Positions 23,403 to 33,154 are shown, counted from the stretch's first letter. The stretch: 64,000 bases of DNA from Serripes groenlandicus (GCA_031761405.1 JASEVX010000001.1:25644261-25708260); one strand, 5' to 3'. The notes: generated by a model from the letters alone, not told the origin. Program-made: numbers and translations.

Positions 23403-23514
23403 TCACACGAAACAAGCGATGTTCCCTCTTCATAGGTTGTCTTCGACTCAACAATAAAAACAGTTCTACTACCAATTCAGCCGAGGGCTCATTTACATAT
23501 CAAGGTCACAGGTC

Positions 23515-23675
23515 GAGGGCTTGGCGTGAAACGGTTGTAACTACAATTAGTATTTTTTTACCAACGTGAATTACCTCGTCATTAAGTCTTTATAAGCGTT
23601 AAATCATGTTTCTTGGTAAACAATGGAAATTTAGGTGCCATTGCTCGTTCAAAAATTCATAATCGGTACCAAAAG
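23515..23675 (+). mobile_element. Half of a TCGAGGGCTT foldback element
   Basis: It starts TCGAGGGCTTGGCGTGAAAC and runs through AAGTCTTTATAAGCG and AATTTAGGTGCCATTGCTCG, matching the left arm of the complete element at 63,513-63,766. The right arm is missing. Confidence 0.8.
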
Positions 23676-24480
23676 GTTTAGTTTACGATAATGATCACCG
23701 TTTTTGGCCTGGTCATATATAGTAGCAATACCATTTTTTTCGGAGTTGGCAGCCAGCCATAAACATTTTGTATCACCTACATTTAATCATTTTAGTGTGT
23801 AATATTAGGTTTTTGAGAAATGTTCATCTCGTGTAAAGATCGAGTCGTCGCGACATCGAAGAAATTGAATAACAAATCAGGCAAAGCTCTTGTGTATGTT
23901 TTATTTCACTGCATTCGAGAGAAAAAGCATTTTATATTATCTTTCACGTGAATAATATATGTTGTGTTAAATAAAATGATTTAAGTCTTTGTGGTGAATC
24001 AAAAGTCTTCCTAAGTTAGTCAAAATAAACAAAGGATGTTTATGTAAACTAACCAGCCAATCAGAGAGCAAGCTGCTACCACACCCTTTTTTATTAGTAA
24101 GCAAGAAACAGTCCATACATTCTACTATTTAAGAGATTTATGCAATAACGTTTTATGCGAACTACACAAATCAAGAAATATCTTTTAATTTGAAAAGAAC
24201 GTTCAGTAATGTGGAACAACTACTAAAAAGAGAAAAGTACTTTATGTAATGCTGATATTGTTATGACACTTTAGCATTAGCGTCTGCTGCATGTTTAAAT
24301 CGGGGACGAATACATATTCCCGAATAGCTTGAAATAAAATAAAATACGAGGTTAATCAAACACAAACTTATAACCTTGGAAACATGAATTTGTTTTCAAA
24401 TATATCATAACTTTGTGATTTAAACAATCACAACAATTCGAGGCATTTACATTTGTTTTTTTCTAATAACAACTCTGCCC
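23676..24480. other. Mostly unassigned; scrap of a dispersed repeat
   Basis: CCATTTTTTTCGGAGTTGGC at about 23,733-23,755 is also present at about 38,505 and inverted at about 31,180. Otherwise no gene or repeat is recognised. Confidence 0.5.
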
Positions 24481-24489
24481 GTAGACTAA

Positions 24490-24538
24490 CGTGTGTGCGT
24501 GCGTGCGTGCGTGCGTGTGTGGGTGTGTGTGTGTGTGA
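24490..24538 (+). repeat. (GT/GC)n microsatellite
   Basis: Alternating GTGTGTGCGTGCGTGCGTGC followed by GT repeats, about 49 bp. Confidence 0.9.
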
Positions 24539-24584
24539 TTATATATTCTATATAATGGTATATAAGCCGCTAGAAAACCAAATT

Positions 24585-24840
24585 GTGGGCTCTGCGTAAG
24601 GCTTAAGCATGCCACGCAGGCTAACCCGGACAGACAATCTTCCCCTCCTGTGGATGTTTCTGTTTCATCAGGAATCATTACTCTATAACTCTATACCGAT
24701 GATACGGATAGTGTCGGCCCGTATTAGCCGGCGCGGATTGCACAGGTTGATCTGAGTCGACAGGAGGCGAAAATTGTCTGTCCTGGTTAGCCTGAGCGGC
24801 ATGCTTAGGCTGATCCGGGTCGATACTTTATGTTGGGTAG
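24585..24840. mobile_element. Diverged TGAGCCGTCCCGCGAG-family element
   Basis: The interior blocks GGCTCTGCGTAA, CATGCCACGCAGGCTAACCC and CGGCATGCTTAGGCTGATCC with GGGTCGATAC match the better preserved copies at 24,911, 37,714 and 44,001. The terminal inverted repeats are lost. Confidence 0.7.
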
Positions 24841-24910
24841 TCAGATCCAATATACGTACAGCGAACTATTTTGGTCTGATTTAAATGAGATTTCACATAT
24901 TCATGACAAA

Positions 24911-25164
24911 TGAGCCGTACCGCGAGAAAACCATGATTATGGATTCTTCGTAATGTATCGACCCAGCTCGTCCGCGCAGGCTAATCCGGACCGATACATT
25001 CCGTCTCAGGGGTATAGTAGTTATAGAGTAATAATTCCTGAAACAGAAAATCCACAGGAAGCGAAAAATGTCTGTCCGGGTTAGCCTGCGCGGCATGCTT
25101 ATGCTGATCTGGGTCGATACATTAGGCAGAGTCCACCATGTAGGTTTTCTCGCGTTACGGCTCA
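24911..25164. mobile_element. TGAGCCGTCCCGCGAG-family MITE, complete
   Basis: The ends are TGAGCCGTACCGCGAGAAAA and its inverted partner TTTTCTCGCGTTACGGCTCA. Subterminal blocks GTAATGTATCGACCCAG and CTGGGTCGATACATTA also pair. The interior carries CCTGAAACAGAAAATCCACA and GGTTAGCCTGCGCGGCATGC. About 254 bp, with no coding capacity. Confidence 0.88.
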
Positions 25165-25309
25165 AGTACGTTTCAGGTGTCCTGATATAACTGCACTACT
25201 GGTTATAACGATATAGATCATAGACCCTAAACTAAACCAACAACACCTATCGGTTTTGGTATGGGGATTGAGAATAGTATCATACTGTCCTCGGAAGCTC
25301 TTCGCGCTA

Positions 25310-25640
25310 CAACATCATCCCACATTGAGCTTGTGGTATGTCGACCTTCTAAGAGTTTGTCTACTGCAATGCGTAAATATATTTTCGGTGTTGTTTTTTC
25401 TTCTACAATTCAACCAATGCATTTGTTAATCAGTATTAATGAGATTTAACGAACATCGGCTAACAGTTTTCTTTTTCCACGATGTTTTCAAACTTAGTTG
25501 TCTGCTGCAAATGAATCCAAAGTCATCTATATTTGGAAAAGGTTACATTCAAAGTGAAGATTTTTTTTATACAAATTCTAATTATCATTACCATATATAC
25601 ATGTCACTCTTGAACAAATCACGAATTGTATATTGCCAAA
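25310..25640 (-). repeat. Dispersed repeat, inverted copy 3
   Basis: Reverse complement of the repeat at 23,038-23,402. Shared blocks include GTCTACTGCAATGCGTAAAT and CCACGATGTTTTCAAACT. The short open frames in it are not genes. Confidence 0.6.
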
Positions 25641-25669
25641 GGGAAGCAATTCATTTTACATAAGCGACC

Positions 25670-25827
25670 ATTAAATTGAATGCCTTAACATTGATGCACA
25701 TGCATTCAAAAGCATCGTTCGTCTCAGAGTTTTTAATCTTCAATGCTGGACTTCTGCATAGCGTCATCCAGTAACAATCAAATGCTTTTGAATGCATGTG
25801 CATCAATGTTAAGGCATTCAATTTAAT
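25670..25827. repeat. Perfect 46-bp inverted repeat
   Basis: The arms 25,670-25,715 and 25,782-25,827 are exact reverse complements, starting ATTAAATTGAATGCCTTAAC. They are separated by a 66-bp spacer. The right arm and the sequence following it (TTATTGAGAAATG, then TTTTCGAC) resemble the far-upstream flank of the FReD gene at 30,135-30,230. Confidence 0.93.
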
Positions 25828-26024
25828 TTTAGGTATGTGTGATTGACAGATTATTGAGAAATGTAATCCTTGATTGGAATGGATTTTCGACTGACGTCAT
25901 GTTAAGAAATGTTGCACTTTAGTATCTGTGATAGCATCCGTTGCAAATGAGGCGTGTTGTGGATCAAGTAGTTTTCATTGTCACGTATGGCAAGCCGTTT
26001 TACCATTGATTCGTGAAAGATATC

Positions 26025-27005
26025 TATCTCTAACTTTGAGAGATAATTCTTTAACTTAGAGATGTATCTTTTTAACTTAGATGTATATACTTGATATAAT
26101 TAATACTCTTTAATGATCGAATTTTCGACCACTTGGTCTTTATCAAGATTTAAAAAGAATATACAACGGAAATTTAAGTGTAGTCCAGTATTGTGTATTC
26201 ATTTGATTATTAAAGAGTATTAATGATACAATGGGTTTTACTGATTTTCTTCTCTTTAGAAGACCTAATATACACAGTTTATATATATATTATATATATA
26301 TATATATTTCTATCTGAATGAGATATCTCTATTATATGTCTTACTTGGAAGATATCTCAATAACTTTAAGAGATACCTCTCTTATTTAGAGAGGTGTTCC
26401 GATAAATTTGAAGGATATCTCTCTAATTTAAAGAGAGAACTCTTTGAGCAGTATAACAGCAAAGAAAACCGTTACATTCCGCAAACCAAGGAGCAGTTTA
26501 TTATTCACCTATAAATTCGTGAAAGAGATATGATTATTACTTCAGAGATATCACTTTACATTTGAAATATGTCTCTCTGGATTAGCAACATATCTATCAT
26601 AGTAACAGAGATATATTGATTTAACCCTTTCCCCCATATATACGCTTTCAGACGCCTCTGCAGCAGACAGCTTTTTGAAAACATAGTGACAAAAGAAGAA
26701 ATTGCTCAAAACGAGCAATTTCTCCTTTTGCCACAATGTTTTCCACTTTTAGTCAGAGGTTATCCATTCAATGATAGAGATTTTCTATTTTTTGACAAAA
26801 TATGTTCAAAGTCGTCTGCTGCAAAATTATCGTATGAGGGAAAGGGTGAAGAGGTATATTTCAAAGATAATTTCCTCAAAGAGAGAGAGAGAGAGAGTAT
26901 CTTTCTATTTAGAAATCGCTCACTAAATCCGAGAGATATATATCTTAAAAAAAGATATCTCTCTCTCTCTCTCTAATATCGATTCAGAGAGATATATCTC
27001 CTAAC
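26025..27005. repeat. Degenerate GAGATATCTC-rich tandem/palindromic region
   Basis: Many variants of AGAGATATCTCT and TTAGAGAGATA occur throughout, with an (AT)n tract at 26,277-26,309 and a (GA)n tract at 26,879-26,896. The region is interrupted by a MITE (26,623-26,849) and by an element at 27,022-27,576. A trailing AAAGAGACATCTTTCT piece appears at about 27,600. Confidence 0.75.
26623..26849 (+). mobile_element. TTAA-family MITE, near complete
   Basis: The left end is TTAACCCTTTCCCCCATATA and the right end TATGAGGGAAAGGGT. Its last TTAA has mutated to TGAA. The central stem GAAATTGCTC / GAGCAATTTC is intact. It sits inside the GAGATATCTC-rich region. Confidence 0.92.
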
Positions 27006-27021
27006 TAGCATTACATCATTT

Positions 27022-27576
27022 TTGTCTCGCTGCGACGAAGTTGCGAAAGCGAGGCTAAGGTGTTGCGTCTGTACGTCCGTCTGTTAAGGTCACAATATAC
27101 TAAATAAATTCCTTCTTTGTTTTCATGTAAATCGACCAACTTCAGTCATCAATTGTCACACTTTCTAAGCATTTCCCATAAAGAACACCATATATCATTG
27201 AAAAGAGTTACGTCTTAGCTTTAAAACAATCCAAAGAAAATGTGGGGTCATGTATTATGCAAGAAAGAACTCACCAGGCGAAAATGAATACCGTCATTTT
27301 CGACAAAAAAGGTCCCGGACAAACCGGTGTTTAGCATTCTCTACTTTCACTTTCAGACAAGGTCAAAAAAATAAAAGTGATCAAATCAATCATTTCCAGT
27401 GCATCCTATACACATTTACAATGCATTTAAACTCATTGTCATATATTCAATACATACTGGTGATGGTATACACTCATTTCTACACAAACAAAGGTTTATT
27501 TAGGGACTTCTGTAGCGTAATTTGACCTTAACAGTTTCCTACAAATGACTTCTCAAAGCGGGGGACAGCGAGACAT
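27022..27576. mobile_element. Element with TGTCTCGCTG ends
   Basis: A 10-bp exact terminal inverted pair, TGTCTCGCTG (27,023) and CAGCGAGACA (27,565), bounds about 550 bp of non-coding sequence. GCGACGAAGTTGCGAAAGCG follows the left end. A short (GTCCGTCTG) stretch near the left end resembles other repeats here. It interrupts the GAGATATCTC-rich region. Confidence 0.6.
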
Positions 27577-27681
27577 TTAACTACGCGTAATTCTTGTTAA
27601 AGAGACATCTTTCTATCACAATCAGGGAGACATCTTACACCTTCCCATATACAGACGCTATACAGTCGAACCTTTTCTGTC

Positions 27682-27911
27682 TTAACCCTTTCCCACATAC
27701 GACAATCCTGCAGCAGACGACTTTGAACATATTTTGTCCAAAAATAGAAAATCTCTATAAATGAATGGATAACCTATGACAAAAGGTTGAAAACATTGTG
27801 GCAAAAGGAGAAATTGCACGTTTTGTGCAATTTCTTCTTTTGTCACTATGTTTTCAAAAGGCCGTCTGCTGCAGAGGCGTCAGAAAGCTTCTATATGAGG
27901 GAAAGGGTTAA
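27682..27911 (-). mobile_element. TTAA-family MITE, complete
   Basis: 230 bp bounded by TTAACCCTTTCCCACATA and TATGAGGGAAAGGGTTAA. The central stem is GAAATTGCAC / GTGCAATTTC. A 26-bp left-end scrap of another copy (CATATACAGACGCTATACAG) lies just upstream at about 27,645. Confidence 0.95.
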
Positions 27912-27959
27912 AAGAAATATTTTCCCGTTTCCCATACACAGAAATTCAAGAAAGTGTAC

Positions 27960-28150
27960 CATGCTGTATTCTTACAGAATAATAAAAGGAGTGAACAATT
28001 GAGGAAAGAAAAATATTTATTAAAATTGTCAACACATCACTGCATGAATAAATCTCAAAGAAAAGTAAAGGTGTTCTATCCAAATCAAACTCATTTTCTG
28101 TCAAAACTTTACCTGTTGAATTCAAGTTTTTATTTACCCATTCTAGAGTT
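27960..28150 (-). repeat. Distal part of the inverted FReD duplication
   Basis: On the minus strand it carries CTCTAGAATGGGTAAA, TGAGTTTGATTTGGAT and TTTGAGATTTATTCATGCAG, matching 19,302-19,560. Each unit is single-copy here but tandemly doubled there. Confidence 0.8.
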
Positions 28151-28200
28151 TAGGGTGTGTCTGTTTTATTATTTTATTGGGTTATTTTTTAGTTAAATAT

Positions 28201-28430
28201 TTAACCCATTCCCACATACAGACGCTATCTGACGTCTCTGCAGCAGGCGACTTTTAAAAACATTGTGACAAAAGATGAAATTGTGCATAATTAGCAATTT
28301 GTCCTTTTGCCACAATGTTTTGAACTCTAATGAATTATTAAATTCTCATTTATGGAGATCGTTCACGTTTTTGCAAGGATGTTTTCAAAGTTGTCTTCTG
28401 GCATACTTGTTGTATACGGGAAAGGGTTAA
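28201..28430 (+). mobile_element. TTAA-family MITE, complete, diverged
   Basis: 230 bp between TTAACCCATTCCCACATA and GGGAAAGGGTTAA. It keeps CTCTGCAGCAGGCGAC and TCCTTTTGCCACAATGTTTT. The right half belongs to a variant (TTCTCATTTATGGAGAT, then GGATGTTTTCAAAG) also seen at 63,026. Confidence 0.9.
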
Positions 28431-28752
28431 AAGTGCTCAATTTAAGATGGAGATAAACATTTTGAAATGTTGAAACTTCTGCAAATATTGCTAATAGTGA
28501 CAACAAAGTAAGTAATTAATAGTTCAAAACTATTTTGGCAATAATTGTTAAAAAAAACAGTAAATTGAAAGTCATAAAAACGTACAAAGTTTGGCTAACT
28601 GTGTTTGAAGCTTTAACGATCAATATGTAGATGTCTATTGTAGTCAAAAGTGAAATTATTACTCTAACTTTATCCAAGAATTATGAGTTTAATATTTCAA
28701 GACAACGTTTGAACAGTTTTAAAACTTTGACTATACTATCTATAATCTGGAG

Positions 28753-28966
28753 TTAACCCTTTCCCTCAAACGACAATTCTGCAGCAGACGACTTTGAGCG
28801 TATTTTGTCAAAACATAGAAAATCTCCATAATTGAATGGTGACCTATGATAACAAGTGGAAAACATTGTGGCAAAAGGAGAAATTGCACGTTTTGTGCAA
28901 TTTCTTCTTTTGTCACTATGTTTTCAAAAAGCCGTCTGAAAGCGTTTATATGAGGGAAAGGGTTAA
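28753..28966 (-). mobile_element. TTAA-family MITE at the FReD duplication edge
   Basis: Bounded by TTAACCCTTTCCCTCA and TGAGGGAAAGGGTTAA. It sits exactly where the FReD 3' flank homology (GAAAACGCGA) stops. The other copy has a TTAA at that point without an insertion, at about 18,950. The GCTGCAGAGGCGTC segment is deleted. Confidence 0.93.
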
Positions 28967-29233
28967 TTCGCGTTTTCACAATCTACACGCGTCATTCAAT
29001 AGCATTTATTCATCATTTTTTTAACGAATTCTACAAAATATTTGCTAGCAATGTAGACCAAGATCAACATGCATATTCGGGCATTGTAATCTTATAATAC
29101 ACATTTTCTTTACTGATTTTTTTATAATTCCTCAGAAATGTACTACTATATAATATCCAAGAAACAATAAACAATTAAATATGATTATTGTGCGAGTTGC
29201 ATGAACTCAGCTGGATAAGATCTCGTGTACAAG
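28967..29233 (-). other. FReD 3' flank, inverted copy
   Basis: Homologous in inverted orientation to 18,689-18,955. No separate gene. Confidence 0.8.
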
Positions 29234-29953
29234 TTAATCGATCCATCGTCTGATCTTCATCTCCACAAAGGTCAAGGACGAATAATATCCTGTAAATGAT
29301 TGCCAATTAATGCCTTGTCCATACGTAGTGTTCCCATATATGCCGTTCAGATTAGAAAGATGGCATTTTTCGTACCACCATCCGCCATTGTACGAGTTAG
29401 CGCAGTTGGTTTCATCAATATCGTTGTCACTGTCGCGTGTTGTAAATTTCATACCGTTATGGCGGCCAATCAGGCTGTCTCCAGCGTCACCTTGGTAACC
29501 GTCTAGTGTCAGCTTGTATTTGGACTCAACGTCACCCACGGCAAATACTGTGTACTCCGCATATACACTGGCTCCATTCTCATGCGTCATGTCAATACGA
29601 AGCTGGTACCAGCCTTGTGATGTTAACATGTGAATCTGTTGATTCCCGAACCAGTAGTTGCCATTAAGATCGCCGAAGCCAGTCTGGTACTCTGCCCATG
29701 TTTTGTAGAAATCAACGGCGTTAGAAACCCGACGCTGTATCACAGTCCAACCACCGGTTGTGGTGTTCAAATCACATCGAACTTTGAACCCTCGGGTACC
29801 CTGGGGAAAGATGGTGTAAACTCCCGTAGCATCGATACCCAAGTCCTGAATGTCATGACAGTCAACAGGTTTCGAGCACATACTTCCTCCGAATGCCAAT
29901 GCGCCCCCTGTCACCAAGAACGTGAAGACTGTAAATGAAAGCGCTGCTGCCAT
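29234..29953 (-). CDS. Secreted fibrinogen-related (FReD) protein
   Basis: Intronless gene of 239 codons, paralogous to the one at 17,963 over its full length. It has a signal peptide (residues 1 to about 20, MAAALSFTVFTFLVTGGALA) and then a single fibrinogen C-terminal domain. Conserved blocks are GVYTIFPQGTRGFKVRCD, GGWTVIQRRV, FYKTWAEYQTGFGDLNGNYW, NGGWWYEKCHLSNLNGIYG and EMKIRRW. The disulphide cysteines are 32-60 and 184-197. The putative calcium site reads RDSDNDIDETNC, with D174, D176 and D178. Compared with the sister gene it lacks two Cys in the signal-peptide region and differs at the sugar/calcium-adjacent loop (DSDNDIDETN against DRDNDIYKNN), so ligand preference may differ. The reading frame is clean. 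It is expected to be a secreted recognition lectin, which is inference from the family. Confidence 0.95.
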   Translation of the reverse strand: MAAALSFTVFTFLVTGGALAFGGSMCSKPVDCHDIQDLGIDATGVYTIFPQGTRGFKVRCDLNTTTGGWTVIQRRVSNAVDFYKTWAEYQTGFGDLNGNYWFGNQQIHMLTSQGWYQLRIDMTHENGASVYAEYTVFAVGDVESKYKLTLDGYQGDAGDSLIGRHNGMKFTTRDSDNDIDETNCANSYNGGWWYEKCHLSNLNGIYGNTTYGQGINWQSFTGYYSSLTFVEMKIRRWID

Positions 29954-30145
29954 CGTTGTTTTACACTTGGAAGTGTAAACGCGTATTGTCAGGGTATCGT
30001 CTGAAAAGTTGTGCAGCAGTTTTAATTGTTCAAGCCCTTTTATATGATTTTACAGTGACTGCGACACGGGAAAAGTATATTTTCATTTTGTTCTCGGCAT
30101 ATGTGGACTTAGATGGGTCGGTATAGCTATATCGACATAAATGTT
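29954..30145 (-). promoter_or_regulatory. FReD gene promoter and 5' leader (minus strand)
   Basis: The TATA box ATATAAAA (minus strand) lies at 30,038-30,045, about 90 bases from the ATG. Leader and upstream blocks (AATACGCGTTTACACTTCCA, and GTGTCGCAGTCACTGTAAAA upstream of the TATA box) match the plus-strand copy almost base for base. Confidence 0.78.
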
Positions 30146-30433
30146 AAGGCATTCGATTCAATTTAAGAAGTTGTGATTGAAATATTATTGAGAAATGCAA
30201 TCATTGATTTGAATTAGTTTTCGACAAACGCGACGTTCATCAATGAGATAATTTTCACGAACTCACCTTCAACGTAAAGCGTTTTGAAATTCAACTATTA
30301 ACAAACAATGAACACGTATCTTTTTCCCCGATGTTGTTTTGAATGTATGCTATTGGTTTTTATTGGCCTATACGCGAGCAATGCAAATCAAAGAACGGAC
30401 TTCACAAAAGTGCTGGATGTTCTTGGTCCTTCT
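30146..30433. other. Upstream flank sharing a repeat with 25,795-25,905
   Basis: AATGTTAAGGCATTC, TATTATTGAGAAATG and TTTTCGAC parallel the right side of the perfect inverted repeat at 25,670-25,827. No gene. Confidence 0.55.
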
Positions 30434-30650
30434 TTAACCCTGTCCCTCATGTAGGCGCTTTCTGACACCTCTGCAAGCAGACGGCTTTTTGAAAACATAG
30501 TGACAAAAGAAAAAATTGCTCAAAACGAGCAATTTCTCCTTTTGGCACAATGTTTTCCACTCTTAGTCATAGGTTATCCATTCAATTAAAGAGATTTTCT
30601 ATTTTTTGACAAAATATGTTCAAAGTCGTCTGCTACCGAATTGTCGTTTT
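30434..30650 (+). mobile_element. TTAA-family MITE, right end eroded
   Basis: The left end is TTAACCCTGTCCCTCATG and the central stem GAAATTGCTC-like / GAGCAATTTC is intact. The right part keeps CAAAGTCGTCTGCT, but the terminal GGGAAAGGGTTAA is lost. Confidence 0.85.
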
Positions 30651-30949
30651 TTATGGAAAGCCGCCGTTAGTTACAGGCTTGATACAAAAGTACTGAAAGT
30701 AAGCCAACATGCATGTACATCTTTTATACATCGTTTAGTTTATTCATTCAACGAACCGTGTTACAAGTTACAAGTTACAAAAATACAAATATTAAACATA
30801 CAAGAAATTACACGTGAAACAAGGCAGTACGACATTCTTTTAAAAACAAGTATATCATATCTTGTAGCAGAGCACTAGATGAGAGGCATAATTCATGCTC
30901 TTAAATCAGTATCAGAAATCCGAACCATTTCGTGTGCTTTCTCAAATAA

Positions 30950-31235
30950 AAGCACTGCAGTGCTGACGGCCTGGGGGCTGCTGAAAGGATTAATTTCTAA
31001 ATCATTTCTTAAACTTATATTGGAGTACTCACGACTTAAGTTTTTCACTGTTCCAACAACATTAAAATGATATTTATGGGGGAGATCCTAACCTTTTAAA
31101 TGCAGTTTTGTTGAATCCATGATGAACTATTTTTCTCGCGCAGTTTCTCATGCGTTGTTTGGTGCTAACAGCAATTGGCAGGCTGCCAACTCCGAAAAAA
31201 TGGTATTACTACTATGACTAGGGGCTAAAGCTCCA
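30950..31235 (-). repeat. Dispersed repeat (CGGAGTTGGCAG family), minus copy
   Basis: Inverted relative to about 38,470-38,735. Shared blocks are GGCAGGCTGCCAACTCCGAA, CATGATGAACTATTTTTCTC and ATATTGGAGTACTCACG. It ends near GACGGCCTGGGGGCTGC, which in the other copy lies beyond a 300-bp insertion at about 39,035. Confidence 0.72.
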
Positions 31236-31536
31236 GGCAAACAACTATAAGGCCTGCTATATTATGGAGCGGCCTACTTAATATCAACGAGCTTTATCAT
31301 CGGAATTAACCGAGCATCTGTGATCTAAGTGCATCCGTGATTTAAGTGCATCCTGTAAGATACGTGTTGTATCATGTGATTGTTCATGTCCTGTGACTGT
31401 TCCTTTTCCGCAATGTTCGATTTAGAACCACATTAACCAACAGGGAAGACCAAGATATGGCTATACATAAACGTCCAGTCATTGTTTGCTCTATTTCGCC
31501 TGATATTCAATTAGTAGATCAATGGACGAGAGCCCA
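31236..31536. other. Unassigned sequence
   Basis: No gene or repeat recognised. Confidence 0.4.
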
Positions 31537-31815
31537 GCCCCGGTGGCTCAATCGGTAGCGACGCGGGCTGTCAATAAAGGGGTTGTGAGTTAGATCTCCA
31601 GCTCATCCAACACTCTTTCCGACGTTTGACAAAAGTCACTGTGACTCACGTCATTCGTTTTCCACCAAAGGGCTCATAGTCTATGTGGGAAAACCAGCCA
31701 GTTGCTTAGAAAGTATGGCGTGGGAAAGCCAGAAAACGCATGAGTACGTGAACTGGCCGTCATGATATGACTGCAAATTGGTTGAAAACGGCGTTAAACC
31801 CTAGTCAATCAATAT
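31537..31815 (+). mobile_element. tRNA-derived SINE, near full length
   Basis: The tRNA-like head has an A box (TGGCTCAATCGGTAGCG) and a B-box relic (GTGAGTTAGATCTCC). A conserved body follows (CCGACGTTTGACAAAAGTCA, CCACCAAAGGGCT, CAGCCAGTTGCTTAGAAAG, GTGAACTGGCCGTC). The tail is GGCGTTAAACCCTAGTCAAT CAAT. About 280 bp, transcribed by RNA polymerase III if active. Diverged relatives lie at 35,836, 37,330, 39,190, 41,254, 42,160, 59,253 and 60,236. Confidence 0.88.
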
Positions 31816-32930
31816 ATCATAGGATGAGAAAATATCTCAAATCACGGATGATTAACTCAGCAAGATGAGGGTTAATTATTTACCTGATATAAACGACTTC
31901 CGACAGCTTATGTATGCAACATATAACGTTTGAAAACATTGTTGAAAAGGCAGAATTACCTCAAAAGAAACTTTTCAATATTTGGACGTTTCAATCTTTT
32001 CCACCGATGTTTCCAATCCTGACGTATCAGTCAAACTGGAAGCAGACATCGAGCGTGTTAATTTAACATAAATCGATGTATAACTAAGTTTAAACTAAAT
32101 CTAGGCAAAATGTTTTTAACTCTGATTTCATAATTACTTCAGTAAGTGTGTTAGAATAATAAGTTTTTAAATAATTTTAAAGTGAACGGATTCAGTATTG
32201 TATTTGTGAACATTGCTAAATTACACATGTTAATGAATTTATCTATATTGTTTAACAGAGAATGGAGACGAGTATCGGTCAGCATGTTAATATGCGGGAG
32301 GTAACTTAACCAACTATGTCAATTCTGACAATGATCCAGCCTATTGGTTGTTCAAAAAAGCGCCCAACACTTAACGAAGATAAAATGTATTCCTAATACA
32401 AATATATGGGATATATTCAGGTTATCCTATTAAAGTAACCGAGAACTCGGATGTCTTCAAATTTCTGATTTTAACTAGCACATGTCCGCGCGTTCAGTGT
32501 GTTAGGGCAACCTCAATATACCCACAGATCCCTTTTTGTTCCATAGCAAGGCTACCATAGTTACAAGTGAGATTTTGAAGTCACGTGATGTAAATGACTG
32601 AGAACACCATTTTTATCATATCAGTACGCCAAAGAAATAGTGCAACTAATTCTAGACTGAATTACGAATGCAAACATAAGCAAAGGTCAAATAAGTAAAA
32701 TAAATATCACTTATTTTAGGTAACCAAATAAGATTACAAGTCTCTGAATGTGTAAATATCATATTTAAACGGGATAAATGATAAGGATATCACTACGCCC
32801 CACCCCCAGTGTGTGTACGAACGCCTGAATAAAGTACTCTTTGTAAATTGTAACCCTTTGTTCCCTCTAGAAACAGAAAATAGTAATATACCTTCTGACA
32901 AAGTAGATTTGTTTGTGATATTTGAATAGC
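31816..32930. other. Unassigned AT-rich sequence
   Basis: A weak MITE-like trace (GTTTGAAAACATTGTTGAAA) lies near 31,930. No gene. Confidence 0.4.
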
Positions 32931-33145
32931 ATTTTTTTTCACTTGCAGATGCATTTGCTGCAGACAATTTTTACAAACATTGTGGCAAAAAAAAACATAA
33001 AGTGCAATATCTCCTTTTGCCACAATGTTTTCTATGCTATTCTGAAATATTCAGAAAAATAAACCTTAGATATCATCCCTTACCCACATACAGACTCTTT
33101 GCGACTTTTGGAAATATTGTGACAAATGAAGAAATTGCGCGGTAT
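32931..33145 (+). mobile_element. Decayed TTAA-family MITE pieces
   Basis: The cores TTGCTGCAGACAATTTT, AACATTGTGGCAAAAAA and TCTCCTTTTGCCACAATG lie at about 32,945-33,035. A second left-end piece (CCTTACCCACATACAGAC) lies at 33,077. Confidence 0.6.
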
Positions 33146-33154
33146 ATTTAGTGT

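Larger units (their letters stand above)
22743..23454 (+). repeat. Perfect 47-bp direct repeats flanking inserted elements
   Basis: The 47-bp sequence beginning CGAAACAAGCGATGTTCCCT and ending GACTCAACAA is identical at 22,743-22,789 and 23,408-23,454. Between the copies lie a TTAA-family MITE and a copy of the dispersed repeat also seen at 21,181 and 25,310. Confidence 0.85.

Noticed and set aside
31537..31610. tRNA gene
   Set aside because: A- and B-box resemblance is to a tRNA-derived SINE head. The cloverleaf is not intact and the SINE body follows. The same applies at 39,190, 45,052 and 60,236.
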